DNA of 64,000 bases from Pseudomonas frederiksbergensis (GTDB taxonomy: Bacteria; Pseudomonadota; Gammaproteobacteria; Pseudomonadales; Pseudomonadaceae), in contig NZ_FNTF01000002.1 of the NCBI RefSeq assembly GCF_900105495.1, forward strand, positions 1,711,501-1,775,500. The letters run 5' to 3'. The notes under the pieces are model-generated. The model made no database searches. It was not told the DNA's origin and saw only the letters and a list, made by a program, of their open reading frames with translations. How positions within the stretch are numbered: the stretch's first letter is position 1; each line of letters starts with the position of its first letter. The position numbers and the translations under genes were made by a program. Positions 1 to 7,889 of the stretch are shown piece by piece.

Positions 1-9
1 GGTCAGCTC

Positions 10-3000
10 ATGACGTTTGAAAAGGGTTGGCCTGTGATTGAGGGCCGCCCGGTTTTACAGACCGACATCCTGCAGCAATTGATGGATGACCTGGGAACCC
101 CCTTTATCCGGGCCATGAACGAAAAACTTAGCGGCGACCTGAGCTTCGATAAGCCTTGGTCCCTGAGCTTCGATGAGCGTCAGCGGATCCTGGCGCAAGT
201 CCCTGTCGAACTTCCGGTCTCGCACGGTTTTGAGCCGATCGGCAATCTGAATGAAATGATCGTTCGCATTGGCCACGACTCTCTGCCGCTTGATCAGTTG
301 AGCCCGGTGCATCGGGTGTTACTCGGCGGGCTGTTCGGTGCGCAGACGCTGGATAATGCCGGATTCGACGATGCCTGGCAGCACACCCGAGCCCTTGCGC
401 AGAGCAACACCGATCTGGGTTTCGCCCAGCGTTATCTGGCCATCGAGCAGGCTTTGCTCACACGCAGGCATCCCGCATTCGAAGCCGGTTTTGCAGCTGC
501 CCAGGCAATGGGTGAGCCATCGAAGAACAGCGCTCAAGTGCTCAAGGCCCTCGCGTTCGAGAAACCGCTGACCTTGCGCCAATGGGGCGAGCACACGGCC
601 CGTATCAGGTTTCAGGCCCAACATGAGCTGCGTCAACACATCTTCCAGCGCAGCGCCACGGTGCTGGAAACCTTCATCGAGCAAGGTGCTTCGACGGGGA
701 GGTTGATGCCTCAGGGTTTACTGGTCAGGGGTGAAGGCGATCCTGGAAGGCGTTGTTATCCGCTGGTATTGGCCATGGCGGCGGCCATCGAAAAAGGCCC
801 CTCGGCTGTGGACGCTTTGAGCGGCAGGTTGGCCAATGCCAACCTTGCGCCCGACGCCAATGAAACCCATGCTTTTCTGCGAACTCTCGATGAGCTGCGA
901 ACTGTGCCAATGGCGCGGTTGGGCGTTTTATCAGGAGAGTCCGGGTTGGATCAGGTCCTGCGGACCCTGCAAGCCAGTACTTCCACCCGCACCTTGATGC
1001 TTAACACCGAAAGCCATTCCCTGTTGGTGGCAAAAGTCGTCACTGGCGAGTCGAGTGCTTACCACTTCTACGATCCGAATTTCGGTGTCTTCGGATTCGA
1101 ACAGGCGCAGGACCTGCACCGTGGTCTTGAGCGGTTCCTGAGCAGCCCTGAGCTGGCCAAACTCTATGAGATCAATCACGTGATGGAAGCGACGTTCAAC
1201 GTCGTCGACCTCAATGGTCCACGTGTCGCCGATCTGGAGCTTGCGTCGCAGATCAAGGTGTCAGGTTTGCTGAGTCATGATCCGATCAGCATCGGGATAA
1301 CGGTGGCGCCATGGGAACACCATGCTGAGTTACGGGCCCGTTCATTGGTGGAAAATGCCCGGCTGGGGCGAGGGCTGAGTGAGCTGGACGCCCGCCACTG
1401 GGCGCAGCAGATTCAGCACAGCGCTGATCGCCTCCACGCGGAAAGTAGCCTTGGGCGAGACTTTGTTCCGGTGTTCGACAGTGTGCGAGAGGTGTCAGGT
1501 GGACACTATGAAATCAGCCTGGTCAATCTCAAGGATCCAACGCGCACCGTCAGGGTGCCAAGCACTGACGGGGTTCTTCCGCGGATCCGCTCCTACCTGA
1601 CGGAGACTTTCCAGACACTGTCGGTCAAGCCGTCAGTGCCGGGCAGGGTTGACCCGAGCGATGTCAGCGCCGTGCATACCTTGAATGCGGCGTTTACGGT
1701 TCAGGCGCTGTTGGTAGCGCTCCAGTCTCATGAGCAAATCAGCGCCATCAATGAAGACCGCAGCCTGACGACAGCAGTGCGAATGCACGGTTACCTCAGT
1801 TACGCGCAACTGGCCCATGGCAATCTGCTCGACATCGTGGAACTGGTCAAACTGGTCAGGGTGGCGTTAAACGACGCACCGCTGGTGGCCCGAACCACCT
1901 CCTCGGTAGTGGTCAATGCGCTGGGACATATTGCCAGGGATGGTTTGGCCACGGTGATGCAACTGGCTACTCTGGGTTTCGATATCTATCTGCTGGCCAA
2001 TGCCAAGGACGATCTGCAACAGGCGCAATACGGTACGCAGTTGGCGTTCGATTCCGCGGGGTTGGCACTGACCGCGGCCGGCATAGGCGCCGGCCTGGCA
2101 GGTGCCAGTACGGTCGCTGCGTTTCTTGGCGGAGCCGGTGTGATCCTGGGTGGGTTCGCCATTGGCGTCAGTGCGCTGGTTGAAGGGTTCAATGGCACGT
2201 TGGAACGAGGGCGGCGGATCGGTCAGTACCTGAACCGCGTCGATAAGGCGTATCGCTCGGGCGGTCACTCGATCAGGGAGGGTGTGTTTTATCCGAATCC
2301 TTACGCGGCCATCCGCGAGATTGATTTGCGCAACCAGCGGCTGACGTTTGACAGTCAGGAAATTTTGTCGGCCAACACCTATACGCTGAACCCGCCAGAT
2401 CAGAATCCTGATCGTTCGAAAGCCATCAACATTCGTCAACACCTCGGGTTGCCGGAGCATGCGGCTATTGGCGATTTGACGACCTTTCAGGCCATTGTCC
2501 TGCCGTGTGTGGCCAAGACCTGGTTCGGTTTCGATTACTCGGCCCTGCCGTTTTCGACCACGCGTTCCGAGCATTTTGAAACCGCGCTGAAGCTGGAGTA
2601 CGACACAGCAGGCAATCGCCAGTTCTGGTTTACCTTTTACAAGTTCCCCTCCGAGTACATCCTGCACAACTTGTATCCGATAGAGGTCGAGACGACGATC
2701 AGGGTCTTGCTGGATGAGGAACCGCGGTTGTTGCTGGTGCCCGAGCTGCCCAAGATGTTGCACGGCAAGCTGACCTACAGTGTTGAAGGGGTGGGTGGTC
2801 ATTGCACGCTGACACTCGCCCCGGGCGTGCGCTCGATCAATCTGTCACAGGCAAAGGCGCGCCCCATGGCCTGGACGCTGCGTGCGCTCTGGTTGAGTGA
2901 AGCGGACATCGTTGTCAGCGACGGCTTTTTGAAGGTGGGGGCTATCGACGTTCATGTCATGGGTACACCCGAATTGGTTATCCAGACTTCGCATAACTCG

Positions 3001-5337
3001 TTTCGAGTTGACTGGGCGAAACGGCAACTGCTGCTCGAAGAGCTGGAGAACGATCCGACTGCCGACACCGCGATGATCCAGGCCCGAGTCAGGAACCTGG
3101 CCCGCGCCAATCGTTTAGCCAGCCCATTCACCGCGGTACAGAATTTCCCGGTTCCGTTCGCAGACCCACAAGAACCACAACTCACTACGGCTTTTTATGA
3201 GCAGGCCCGTGATCGTTTCATCTACGCTCGCGACCTCCCACCAGCCTTGGCGAACCAAGCCAGGCTGGGCGCGGTTATTGGTGGGCAGGCGTATTTCTAT
3301 TGCTCCCGGGAAGCACTCATCTGGCGCACTGACGTGGTCACCGGGCAAGTCAATCGATTCTATAGGCTGATGGACCCGGTGCCCGGTTCGAGCATCTCGG
3401 TGTTCCAGGTCCTGGGGCAGGGGGTCATTCGGATTGTCCAGCAAGTGACCCAGCGCACCGGGCGTGAAGCCGAGGTGGTCTACCTGTTGGGTGAGGACGA
3501 AGTCTTGCTGCTGGCGATTGCAGGTCATTTGACCGAGCGTCAGCAAGACCTGCTGCTCAAGGGCGTGATGCGGGGGTGGTCGAACTTCCTGTGGGATTAC
3601 GAATTGTTGGTCAAGGACTCCAAGCTTTGGCCTTTGACCCAAGTGAAAGTCGTGGATTATCAGCCAGCGGCGTTTGTCTCGATAACCCCTTTGACACAGG
3701 GCAAAAAGGAGTCGCTCAGCACGTGGGTCCGTGCTGCCGATGGCCTGTTGATTCGTCCCGATGTGCCGCAGATTGAGGGGCCGCGCGGCCCGGTCAGCCC
3801 GATGTTGCTGACTCCCGCGACCAGGAAGGGTGATACCGTCCTGTTCTTTGACAAGCTCAATCGGACCCTCTATCGCCAGAAGATCGGGATGACCGTCACC
3901 GGTGTGGATGCCCAGGCTGAGCGTATCGGGCCCTGGAATGTGATTGAGGTCATCGCTAATGAAAAACGCTACGTTGCGTTGACCAGGGAAGGGCTGTATT
4001 TCGATATCAACGAGCAAGGGCAGTCGCAGCTGGCCGGAGTCTCCGAAGACTGGCTAGAGGATGCCAGAGGGCCGTTGGGCATAGGCTTTGAGTTCTGGAC
4101 CGAGGTTGAGGCGCTTGCCACGGCGCATCAAGCGTCGAGCTTTTCGATTCTGGGTCTGGGGAGCGGCGTACGGGATGAAAAGCTGTGTGCCTGGTACGTC
4201 GACCATCGATGGCTGATGGCGGATATGGGCCCCGGCAAGGTAGTGCAGTTGGTGGCAACGACGCCAGATGAGGAGACGGGCTGGCTGCTGGATGTTTCCG
4301 TTGGGCAACTTTACCGCCAAGCGTTCCTTGAGCCTGAAAAACTACCGACACTCTTTGACAATGGTCTGCAGCTTCTGCGGCAGGACCTGTTGCCTGTGCC
4401 ACAAAAGGTTTGGCCCGAATGGTCTTTTGCACAGGTATGGACACATGGCTCCGGTCTGCGAGGGCGGACGCTTGAAGGGGTTGAACTCGAGATGATGTTC
4501 GGTGAACCGGCACGTATCGTCGGCGTCACGGGAGGCTGGGTGCTGGCGCAACAGGGGACGAAAGACCCATACGATGCAAGGGTGAGGCGAGCGTTGAGGG
4601 CGCTGGTGAGCAAGTATCCCCACGAAGCATTTGTATCGGTTGGCGGTTACTCGGGCTACCAATGGTATGTCGAGGGTATCGATCGTGTGGTGGGTGAGGT
4701 CGATACGAGACTGGAAACCCGACTGCTGGGTGTTCGAAACAAAACTATTGCCTTGTTACATGAAACGCCCACCCAACTGACATACAGCGCTTCGAAGGAT
4801 GTGTGGCTGGAGAACAGCGTTGCTCGTCGTGAAGACGAGGTACTGATGCTGGAGTTTCAGGGCGAGCTCAATGACGTTATGCCGTTGATACCTGACGACA
4901 TTACCCAGTTGATCTTGAGTTATGGGCCGAAAGCGATCAGCTGCAGCCTATCGAGCACTGCCTGGCAGCGGCTTGAATGCATTATGGTTGATTGTCGTCG
5001 TTCGTTGAGCGCTGAGTCACAGATGCCAGGCACGTTGATTCTGGATACCGGGGCGCAGGATGCGTGGCGGGTCAGTCTGGTTGAAAATAAGTTGCTGTTT
5101 ACCGACCCGAATACCGGACACAGCCTGATCCTGCTCAACCATTCCGACAGTTTGACTGAGCGCCGTGCGATGAGCCTGAGTCTTCAGGTTCATGGCACCA
5201 CAATGACCGTAACCCTTGATGAGTTCGTGCAGGCACTGGCCAGCGATGGCAAGGACAGGCAGCTTGCCGCGCTAATGACGAAGGAGGGCATGACGTTGTT
5301 GATGACCCGGCAGAGTGAAGCAATCGTACAAGTCTGA
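10..5337 (+). CDS. Large TcdA/TcdB pore-forming-domain toxin-like protein (5' end may be outside the window)
   Basis: A 1775-residue reading from the first ATG. No in-frame stop lies upstream in the nine visible bases, so the true start may lie outside the window. Residues about 560-1000 resemble the TcdA/TcdB pore-forming region of large clostridial toxins. They include a long glycine/alanine-rich hydrophobic stretch (about 684-726) of the kind that inserts into membranes. Upstream lies a candidate cysteine-hydrolase triad: C249 (GRRCYPLVLAM), H336 (TESHSLLVAK) and D355 (HFYDPNFGVFGF). The FYDPNFG motif 19 residues after the histidine is typical of C58/YopT-like and SseI-like Cys-His-Asp folds. 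The C-terminal 700 residues look beta-rich with no domain I can name. There is no signal peptide on this start. A strong hairpin terminator follows. Family assignment is by eye; the enzymatic activity is inference. Confidence 0.72.
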   Translation: MTFEKGWPVIEGRPVLQTDILQQLMDDLGTPFIRAMNEKLSGDLSFDKPWSLSFDERQRILAQVPVELPVSHGFEPIGNLNEMIVRIGHDSLPLDQLSPVHRVLLGGLFGAQTLDNAGFDDAWQHTRALAQSNTDLGFAQRYLAIEQALLTRRHPAFEAGFAAAQAMGEPSKNSAQVLKALAFEKPLTLRQWGEHTARIRFQAQHELRQHIFQRSATVLETFIEQGASTGRLMPQGLLVRGEGDPGRRCYPLVLAMAAAIEKGPSAVDALSGRLANANLAPDANETHAFLRTLDELRTVPMARLGVLSGESGLDQVLRTLQASTSTRTLMLNTESHSLLVAKVVTGESSAYHFYDPNFGVFGFEQAQDLHRGLERFLSSPELAKLYEINHVMEATFNVVDLNGPRVADLELASQIKVSGLLSHDPISIGITVAPWEHHAELRARSLVENARLGRGLSELDARHWAQQIQHSADRLHAESSLGRDFVPVFDSVREVSGGHYEISLVNLKDPTRTVRVPSTDGVLPRIRSYLTETFQTLSVKPSVPGRVDPSDVSAVHTLNAAFTVQALLVALQSHEQISAINEDRSLTTAVRMHGYLSYAQLAHGNLLDIVELVKLVRVALNDAPLVARTTSSVVVNALGHIARDGLATVMQLATLGFDIYLLANAKDDLQQAQYGTQLAFDSAGLALTAAGIGAGLAGASTVAAFLGGAGVILGGFAIGVSALVEGFNGTLERGRRIGQYLNRVDKAYRSGGHSIREGVFYPNPYAAIREIDLRNQRLTFDSQEILSANTYTLNPPDQNPDRSKAINIRQHLGLPEHAAIGDLTTFQAIVLPCVAKTWFGFDYSALPFSTTRSEHFETALKLEYDTAGNRQFWFTFYKFPSEYILHNLYPIEVETTIRVLLDEEPRLLLVPELPKMLHGKLTYSVEGVGGHCTLTLAPGVRSINLSQAKARPMAWTLRALWLSEADIVVSDGFLKVGAIDVHVMGTPELVIQTSHNSFRVDWAKRQLLLEELENDPTADTAMIQARVRNLARANRLASPFTAVQNFPVPFADPQEPQLTTAFYEQARDRFIYARDLPPALANQARLGAVIGGQAYFYCSREALIWRTDVVTGQVNRFYRLMDPVPGSSISVFQVLGQGVIRIVQQVTQRTGREAEVVYLLGEDEVLLLAIAGHLTERQQDLLLKGVMRGWSNFLWDYELLVKDSKLWPLTQVKVVDYQPAAFVSITPLTQGKKESLSTWVRAADGLLIRPDVPQIEGPRGPVSPMLLTPATRKGDTVLFFDKLNRTLYRQKIGMTVTGVDAQAERIGPWNVIEVIANEKRYVALTREGLYFDINEQGQSQLAGVSEDWLEDARGPLGIGFEFWTEVEALATAHQASSFSILGLGSGVRDEKLCAWYVDHRWLMADMGPGKVVQLVATTPDEETGWLLDVSVGQLYRQAFLEPEKLPTLFDNGLQLLRQDLLPVPQKVWPEWSFAQVWTHGSGLRGRTLEGVELEMMFGEPARIVGVTGGWVLAQQGTKDPYDARVRRALRALVSKYPHEAFVSVGGYSGYQWYVEGIDRVVGEVDTRLETRLLGVRNKTIALLHETPTQLTYSASKDVWLENSVARREDEVLMLEFQGELNDVMPLIPDDITQLILSYGPKAISCSLSSTAWQRLECIMVDCRRSLSAESQMPGTLILDTGAQDAWRVSLVENKLLFTDPNTGHSLILLNHSDSLTERRAMSLSLQVHGTTMTVTLDEFVQALASDGKDRQLAALMTKEGMTLLMTRQSEAIVQV

Positions 5338-5356
5338 TTCCCGCGTTCGGCGTCGC

Positions 5357-5390
5357 CCCTTCACATGTTCAAACGTGTGAAGGGTTTTTT
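5357..5390 (+). terminator. Rho-independent terminator of the large toxin gene
   Basis: A nine-base-pair stem (5357-5365 with 5376-5384, CCCTTCACA/TGTGAAGGG), a ten-base loop and a run of six T follow the stop codon at 5337 by about 20 bases. Confidence 0.85.
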
Positions 5391-5406
5391 ATGTGTGCGA
5401 GGCGGT

Positions 5407-6057
5407 TTATGGATTTACCTTCCTCAAGGTAAATCGCTTCATGACTTGTTCACGGAGCTTGGTCTCCATAAGCGGTCTTTTTGTGTCGAGTATGGCTCTG
5501 TTCAATTTGAGAAAGGCACTCTGTTGAACGAGATTCGCCGATTGCTTTTCCCAGGACCAAAACAAGAAGCCGTTCTTTGTTTCATTGGCAACCAACTCGA
5601 GGTTGAAAACGGCTATATGGAGATTTCTACTTGAGTCATAACGCGCAGGAAGCACTTGAAATCGACGCCCTTTAAGGCTCTCGTCGTCCAATGAGCGCAC
5701 GGCGCCAGTGTCTGGTCGCAAGGCGTCGAGGGTGTCAATCATGGCATTTGCTTGCTGGGAGTCGTTCAGGGCTTGAGCTTTGCGCACCAGAAAATCGGCA
5801 ACGCTGCCAGAAACATCAAAACGTATTCGTGTCGTAATGGCACCTTCATGGAGCGACCAGCCGAGAAACATGAGAGTGCGAACATATTCATCCAGCCAGT
5901 ATTGTGAGTTGGCAAAGCGATTATGGACGAGGTCGGCAGACCGTGTGGCAATGTGCGTACAATCGGTTAAATCGTCAAAGTCTTGCAGAGTAAGTTCGCC
6001 GATGCATGAAATAAGATTGGGGCCTGTCACCATGCCGGATGGTAGTGTGTTGTTCAT
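5407..6057 (-). CDS. Hypothetical protein, paralog of the divergent neighbour
   Basis: A 216-residue protein of unknown function, starting at an ATG eight bases behind an AGG. No signal peptide or membrane segment is evident. The C-terminal part (SWEKQSANLVQQSAF then KLNRAIL) aligns without gaps to the frameshifted C-terminus of the divergent gene at 6303. W, S, F and N fall at the same spacing (W+11 S, +13 F, +17 N), and there is weaker similarity around YWLDEYVRTLMFLGW. The two genes therefore look like divergent paralogs that share a roughly 245-base AT-rich intergenic region. The AT-rich codon use contrasts with the flanks and suggests acquisition by transfer. I do not recognise a function. 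The position next to a large toxin gene could mean an effector, immunity or accessory role, but nothing in the sequence proves it. Confidence 0.7.
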   Translation of the reverse strand: MNNTLPSGMVTGPNLISCIGELTLQDFDDLTDCTHIATRSADLVHNRFANSQYWLDEYVRTLMFLGWSLHEGAITTRIRFDVSGSVADFLVRKAQALNDSQQANAMIDTLDALRPDTGAVRSLDDESLKGRRFQVLPARYDSSRNLHIAVFNLELVANETKNGFLFWSWEKQSANLVQQSAFLKLNRAILDTKRPLMETKLREQVMKRFTLRKVNP

Positions 6058-6302
6058 AAGTAATGCCTGTTAAAAGAAATAATAGTTCCTGGTGAGGATA
6101 TTGCACGGCTGTGCAATGTTCGCAGCTTACAATGACGAGTGTTAGTGCTGGCTTTATATGTGTGTGAAGTTTTCTCTCGGTCGTGGCGTCGTGCTTGTAC
6201 ATATATGGAAATTGATTGTGGTTTGTTTGTCTGCATAGGGTGCGTTAGATTCGTTTTGCCCTAATTGGGGTGCTTATTAACTTATTGAATGGAATGTTTG
6301 AT

Positions 6303-7037
6303 ATGGATGTTATTGAAAGTGCTGTTAATGTTGAAAAATGTACTGCTTTAGTTAAAGCGCGTATTAGTCGGCGGCTGTCTGAGCAACCTGTAATTCGTAT
6401 GCGGTCTTTTGTGGCAGCAGACGCTTCGAGCCCGACCAAAGAGCTGGATGCGGTCGTGCTGGCCAATACGCTGGTGGGGTATGGCGAAAATATTACGCTG
6501 GAAAATATGGCGATCATTGAGAACCTGATCAAGTTTTCGAAGCTGGAAGCAAGTTACGAAGTTCCAGGCGACGACCCTGAAGCGTGGTATCTCGCTTTCC
6601 TGAGATGCATGGATGAAGCAGGGTGCTTCGTGGCGGATTCCGGCTACACCGTTTATCAGAAGAGTTCCCATCAATTGACCATGGATAACATCGTTACCGA
6701 CATCGTCAAGGCCGGTATGGATGCAGCGAAAGCCGCGATTCCGGGGGCTGCCGTACTCAACGCAGTTGCCAATTCGACATTGAATGCCGTGAAGCAGGAA
6801 CCGGAAGCGATCACTTTGTTCAATCGCGAAGTTACAGGCAGTAAAGGTGTCAGGCTGGCGGTGATGCCATGTGATCAATTGACCAATGGCATTATCGTAA
6901 CTTCGTTGGTGTCGATCGACAGCGTGGGCGGTAGTGGCGAAACCACCCCCTCTTTTTTAATTGGAGAACTTCGCATCTCGATATCTTTCGCGGAAGTTCT
7001 TTTATTACCTTTAACCCAATTCGTTATGCTGGACTGA
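6303..7037 (+). CDS. Hypothetical protein, apparent frameshift before its conserved C-terminus
   Basis: Unknown function. I chose the ATG at 6303 (MDVIESAVNVEK), nine bases after GGA; an ATG at 6294 and a GTG at 6270 are in-frame alternatives. The reading closes at 7037 after a tail (IGELRISISFAEVLLLPL) unlike the rest. If the ribosome slips back one base at 6953-6959, the product instead continues NWRTSHLDIFRGSSF and ends at 7123. That continuation aligns ungapped with the C-terminus of the paralog at 5407-6057, so it is very likely the ancestral end. The middle contains an alanine-rich amphipathic stretch (IVKAGMDAAKAAIPGAAVLN). The gene is either decayed, mis-sequenced in a T run, or uses programmed frameshifting. 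The start is uncertain by up to 33 bases. Confidence 0.65.
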   Translation: MDVIESAVNVEKCTALVKARISRRLSEQPVIRMRSFVAADASSPTKELDAVVLANTLVGYGENITLENMAIIENLIKFSKLEASYEVPGDDPEAWYLAFLRCMDEAGCFVADSGYTVYQKSSHQLTMDNIVTDIVKAGMDAAKAAIPGAAVLNAVANSTLNAVKQEPEAITLFNREVTGSKGVRLAVMPCDQLTNGIIVTSLVSIDSVGGSGETTPSFLIGELRISISFAEVLLLPLTQFVMLD

Positions 7038-7123
7038 AGAATGAGCTGGAAGCGTACTTGGGTCAGTATTACAAGCCGCTGCTGCAGAAACGCTTCAATC
7101 GCCGCAGAAATGCTCCGGAGTAA
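6953..7123 (+). other. T-TTT-TTA slippery heptamer and out-of-frame C-terminal extension
   Basis: In the frame of the preceding gene the codons are TCT TTT TTA ATT. The bases 6953-6959 thus form a canonical X-XXY-YYZ minus-one slippery heptamer placed exactly in register. The minus-one frame is then open for 54 codons from 6959 to a TAA at 7121-7123. It encodes the segment that matches the paralog on the opposite strand. I did not find an obvious stimulatory Shine-Dalgarno or pseudoknot by eye, so a simple one-base loss in the six-T run is equally possible. Confidence 0.6.
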
Positions 7124-7194
7124 GTAATCAACACCAGACAACAACGTAATCTATCGAGTCGCCCGTGCGGACCCGTATGCCGGCTGGTGTGGCA

Positions 7195-7219
7195 GGGGAA
7201 CGGCCTGGAAGGCCGCCCC
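7195..7219 (-). terminator. GC-rich hairpin downstream of the MarC-family gene
   Basis: GGGG-aa-CGGCCT pairs with AGGCCG-CCCC around a three-base loop, just beyond the MarC stop codon. It lacks a T run, so it could be a weak terminator or a degraded REP element. Confidence 0.4.
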
Positions 7220-7228
7220 TAAGCCGAT

Positions 7229-7825
7229 TCAGGGAACCAGATAGCCCTTCACCCCGGTAAAGATGATCTGCGCCGCCAATGCGCAGACGAACAACCCCAT
7301 CAACCGGCTGACGATCTGCAAACCCTGGTCACCGAGAATCCGCTCGATGCGGTTGGACAGGTAAAGCACCACGCCGACGGTAAAACTGGCCAGGGCAATG
7401 CTCAGAATGGCCGTGAGTTTGTCGTCCCAATGAGGCTGACTCACGCCCATCACCAGCAAGGCGCCGATGGTGCCGGGGCCGACTGTCAGGGGAATCGTCA
7501 GCGGGACGATGGTCACGTCCTGCTGCACGTTGTCGGTCTGCACTGCCGACTTGCCCTGCGCCATACCCAACGCCGAGATGAACAACACACTGCCGGCGCC
7601 GATGCGGAACGCGTCCACGGTGATGCCGAAGACACTGAAAATCACTCGTCCGAACAGGTACAGCAAGACGCTGGAGACCAGTGTGGCAGTCGCCACTTTC
7701 CAGGCCAGACGGCGTTGTTCCTTGCGCGAATATCCGCGGGTCAGACTGATGAAACAGGACAACACGAAGAACGGGCTGTAGAGCACCAGCATCTTCAGGT
7801 AAACGCTGAACAACACGTGGAGCAT
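7229..7825 (-). CDS. MarC family integral membrane protein
   Basis: A 198-residue, six-segment inner-membrane protein of the MarC/YhgN family. Hydrophobic segments run at about 10-30, 45-67, 72-90, 107-127, 140-160 and 175-195. The family pattern PLTIPLTVGPGTIGALLVMG is clear in the third quarter. The family was once linked to multiple antibiotic resistance, but its transport function is unproven. The length is normal for the family. It is transcribed in the same direction as retS upstream, with a 64-base gap. Confidence 0.88.
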   Translation of the reverse strand: MLHVLFSVYLKMLVLYSPFFVLSCFISLTRGYSRKEQRRLAWKVATATLVSSVLLYLFGRVIFSVFGITVDAFRIGAGSVLFISALGMAQGKSAVQTDNVQQDVTIVPLTIPLTVGPGTIGALLVMGVSQPHWDDKLTAILSIALASFTVGVVLYLSNRIERILGDQGLQIVSRLMGLFVCALAAQIIFTGVKGYLVP

Positions 7826-7889
7826 GGTGCAAGCTCACTGGCGAGGGAAGTCGAGGAGGAGTCTATCAGGCGCTGCGGGGTCTGTCGGC

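Noticed and set aside
5365..5634. Small plus-strand frame of 89 codons after the large toxin
   Set aside because: It starts inside the terminator hairpin and lies opposite the minus-strand hypothetical gene, whose C-terminus is supported by its paralog.
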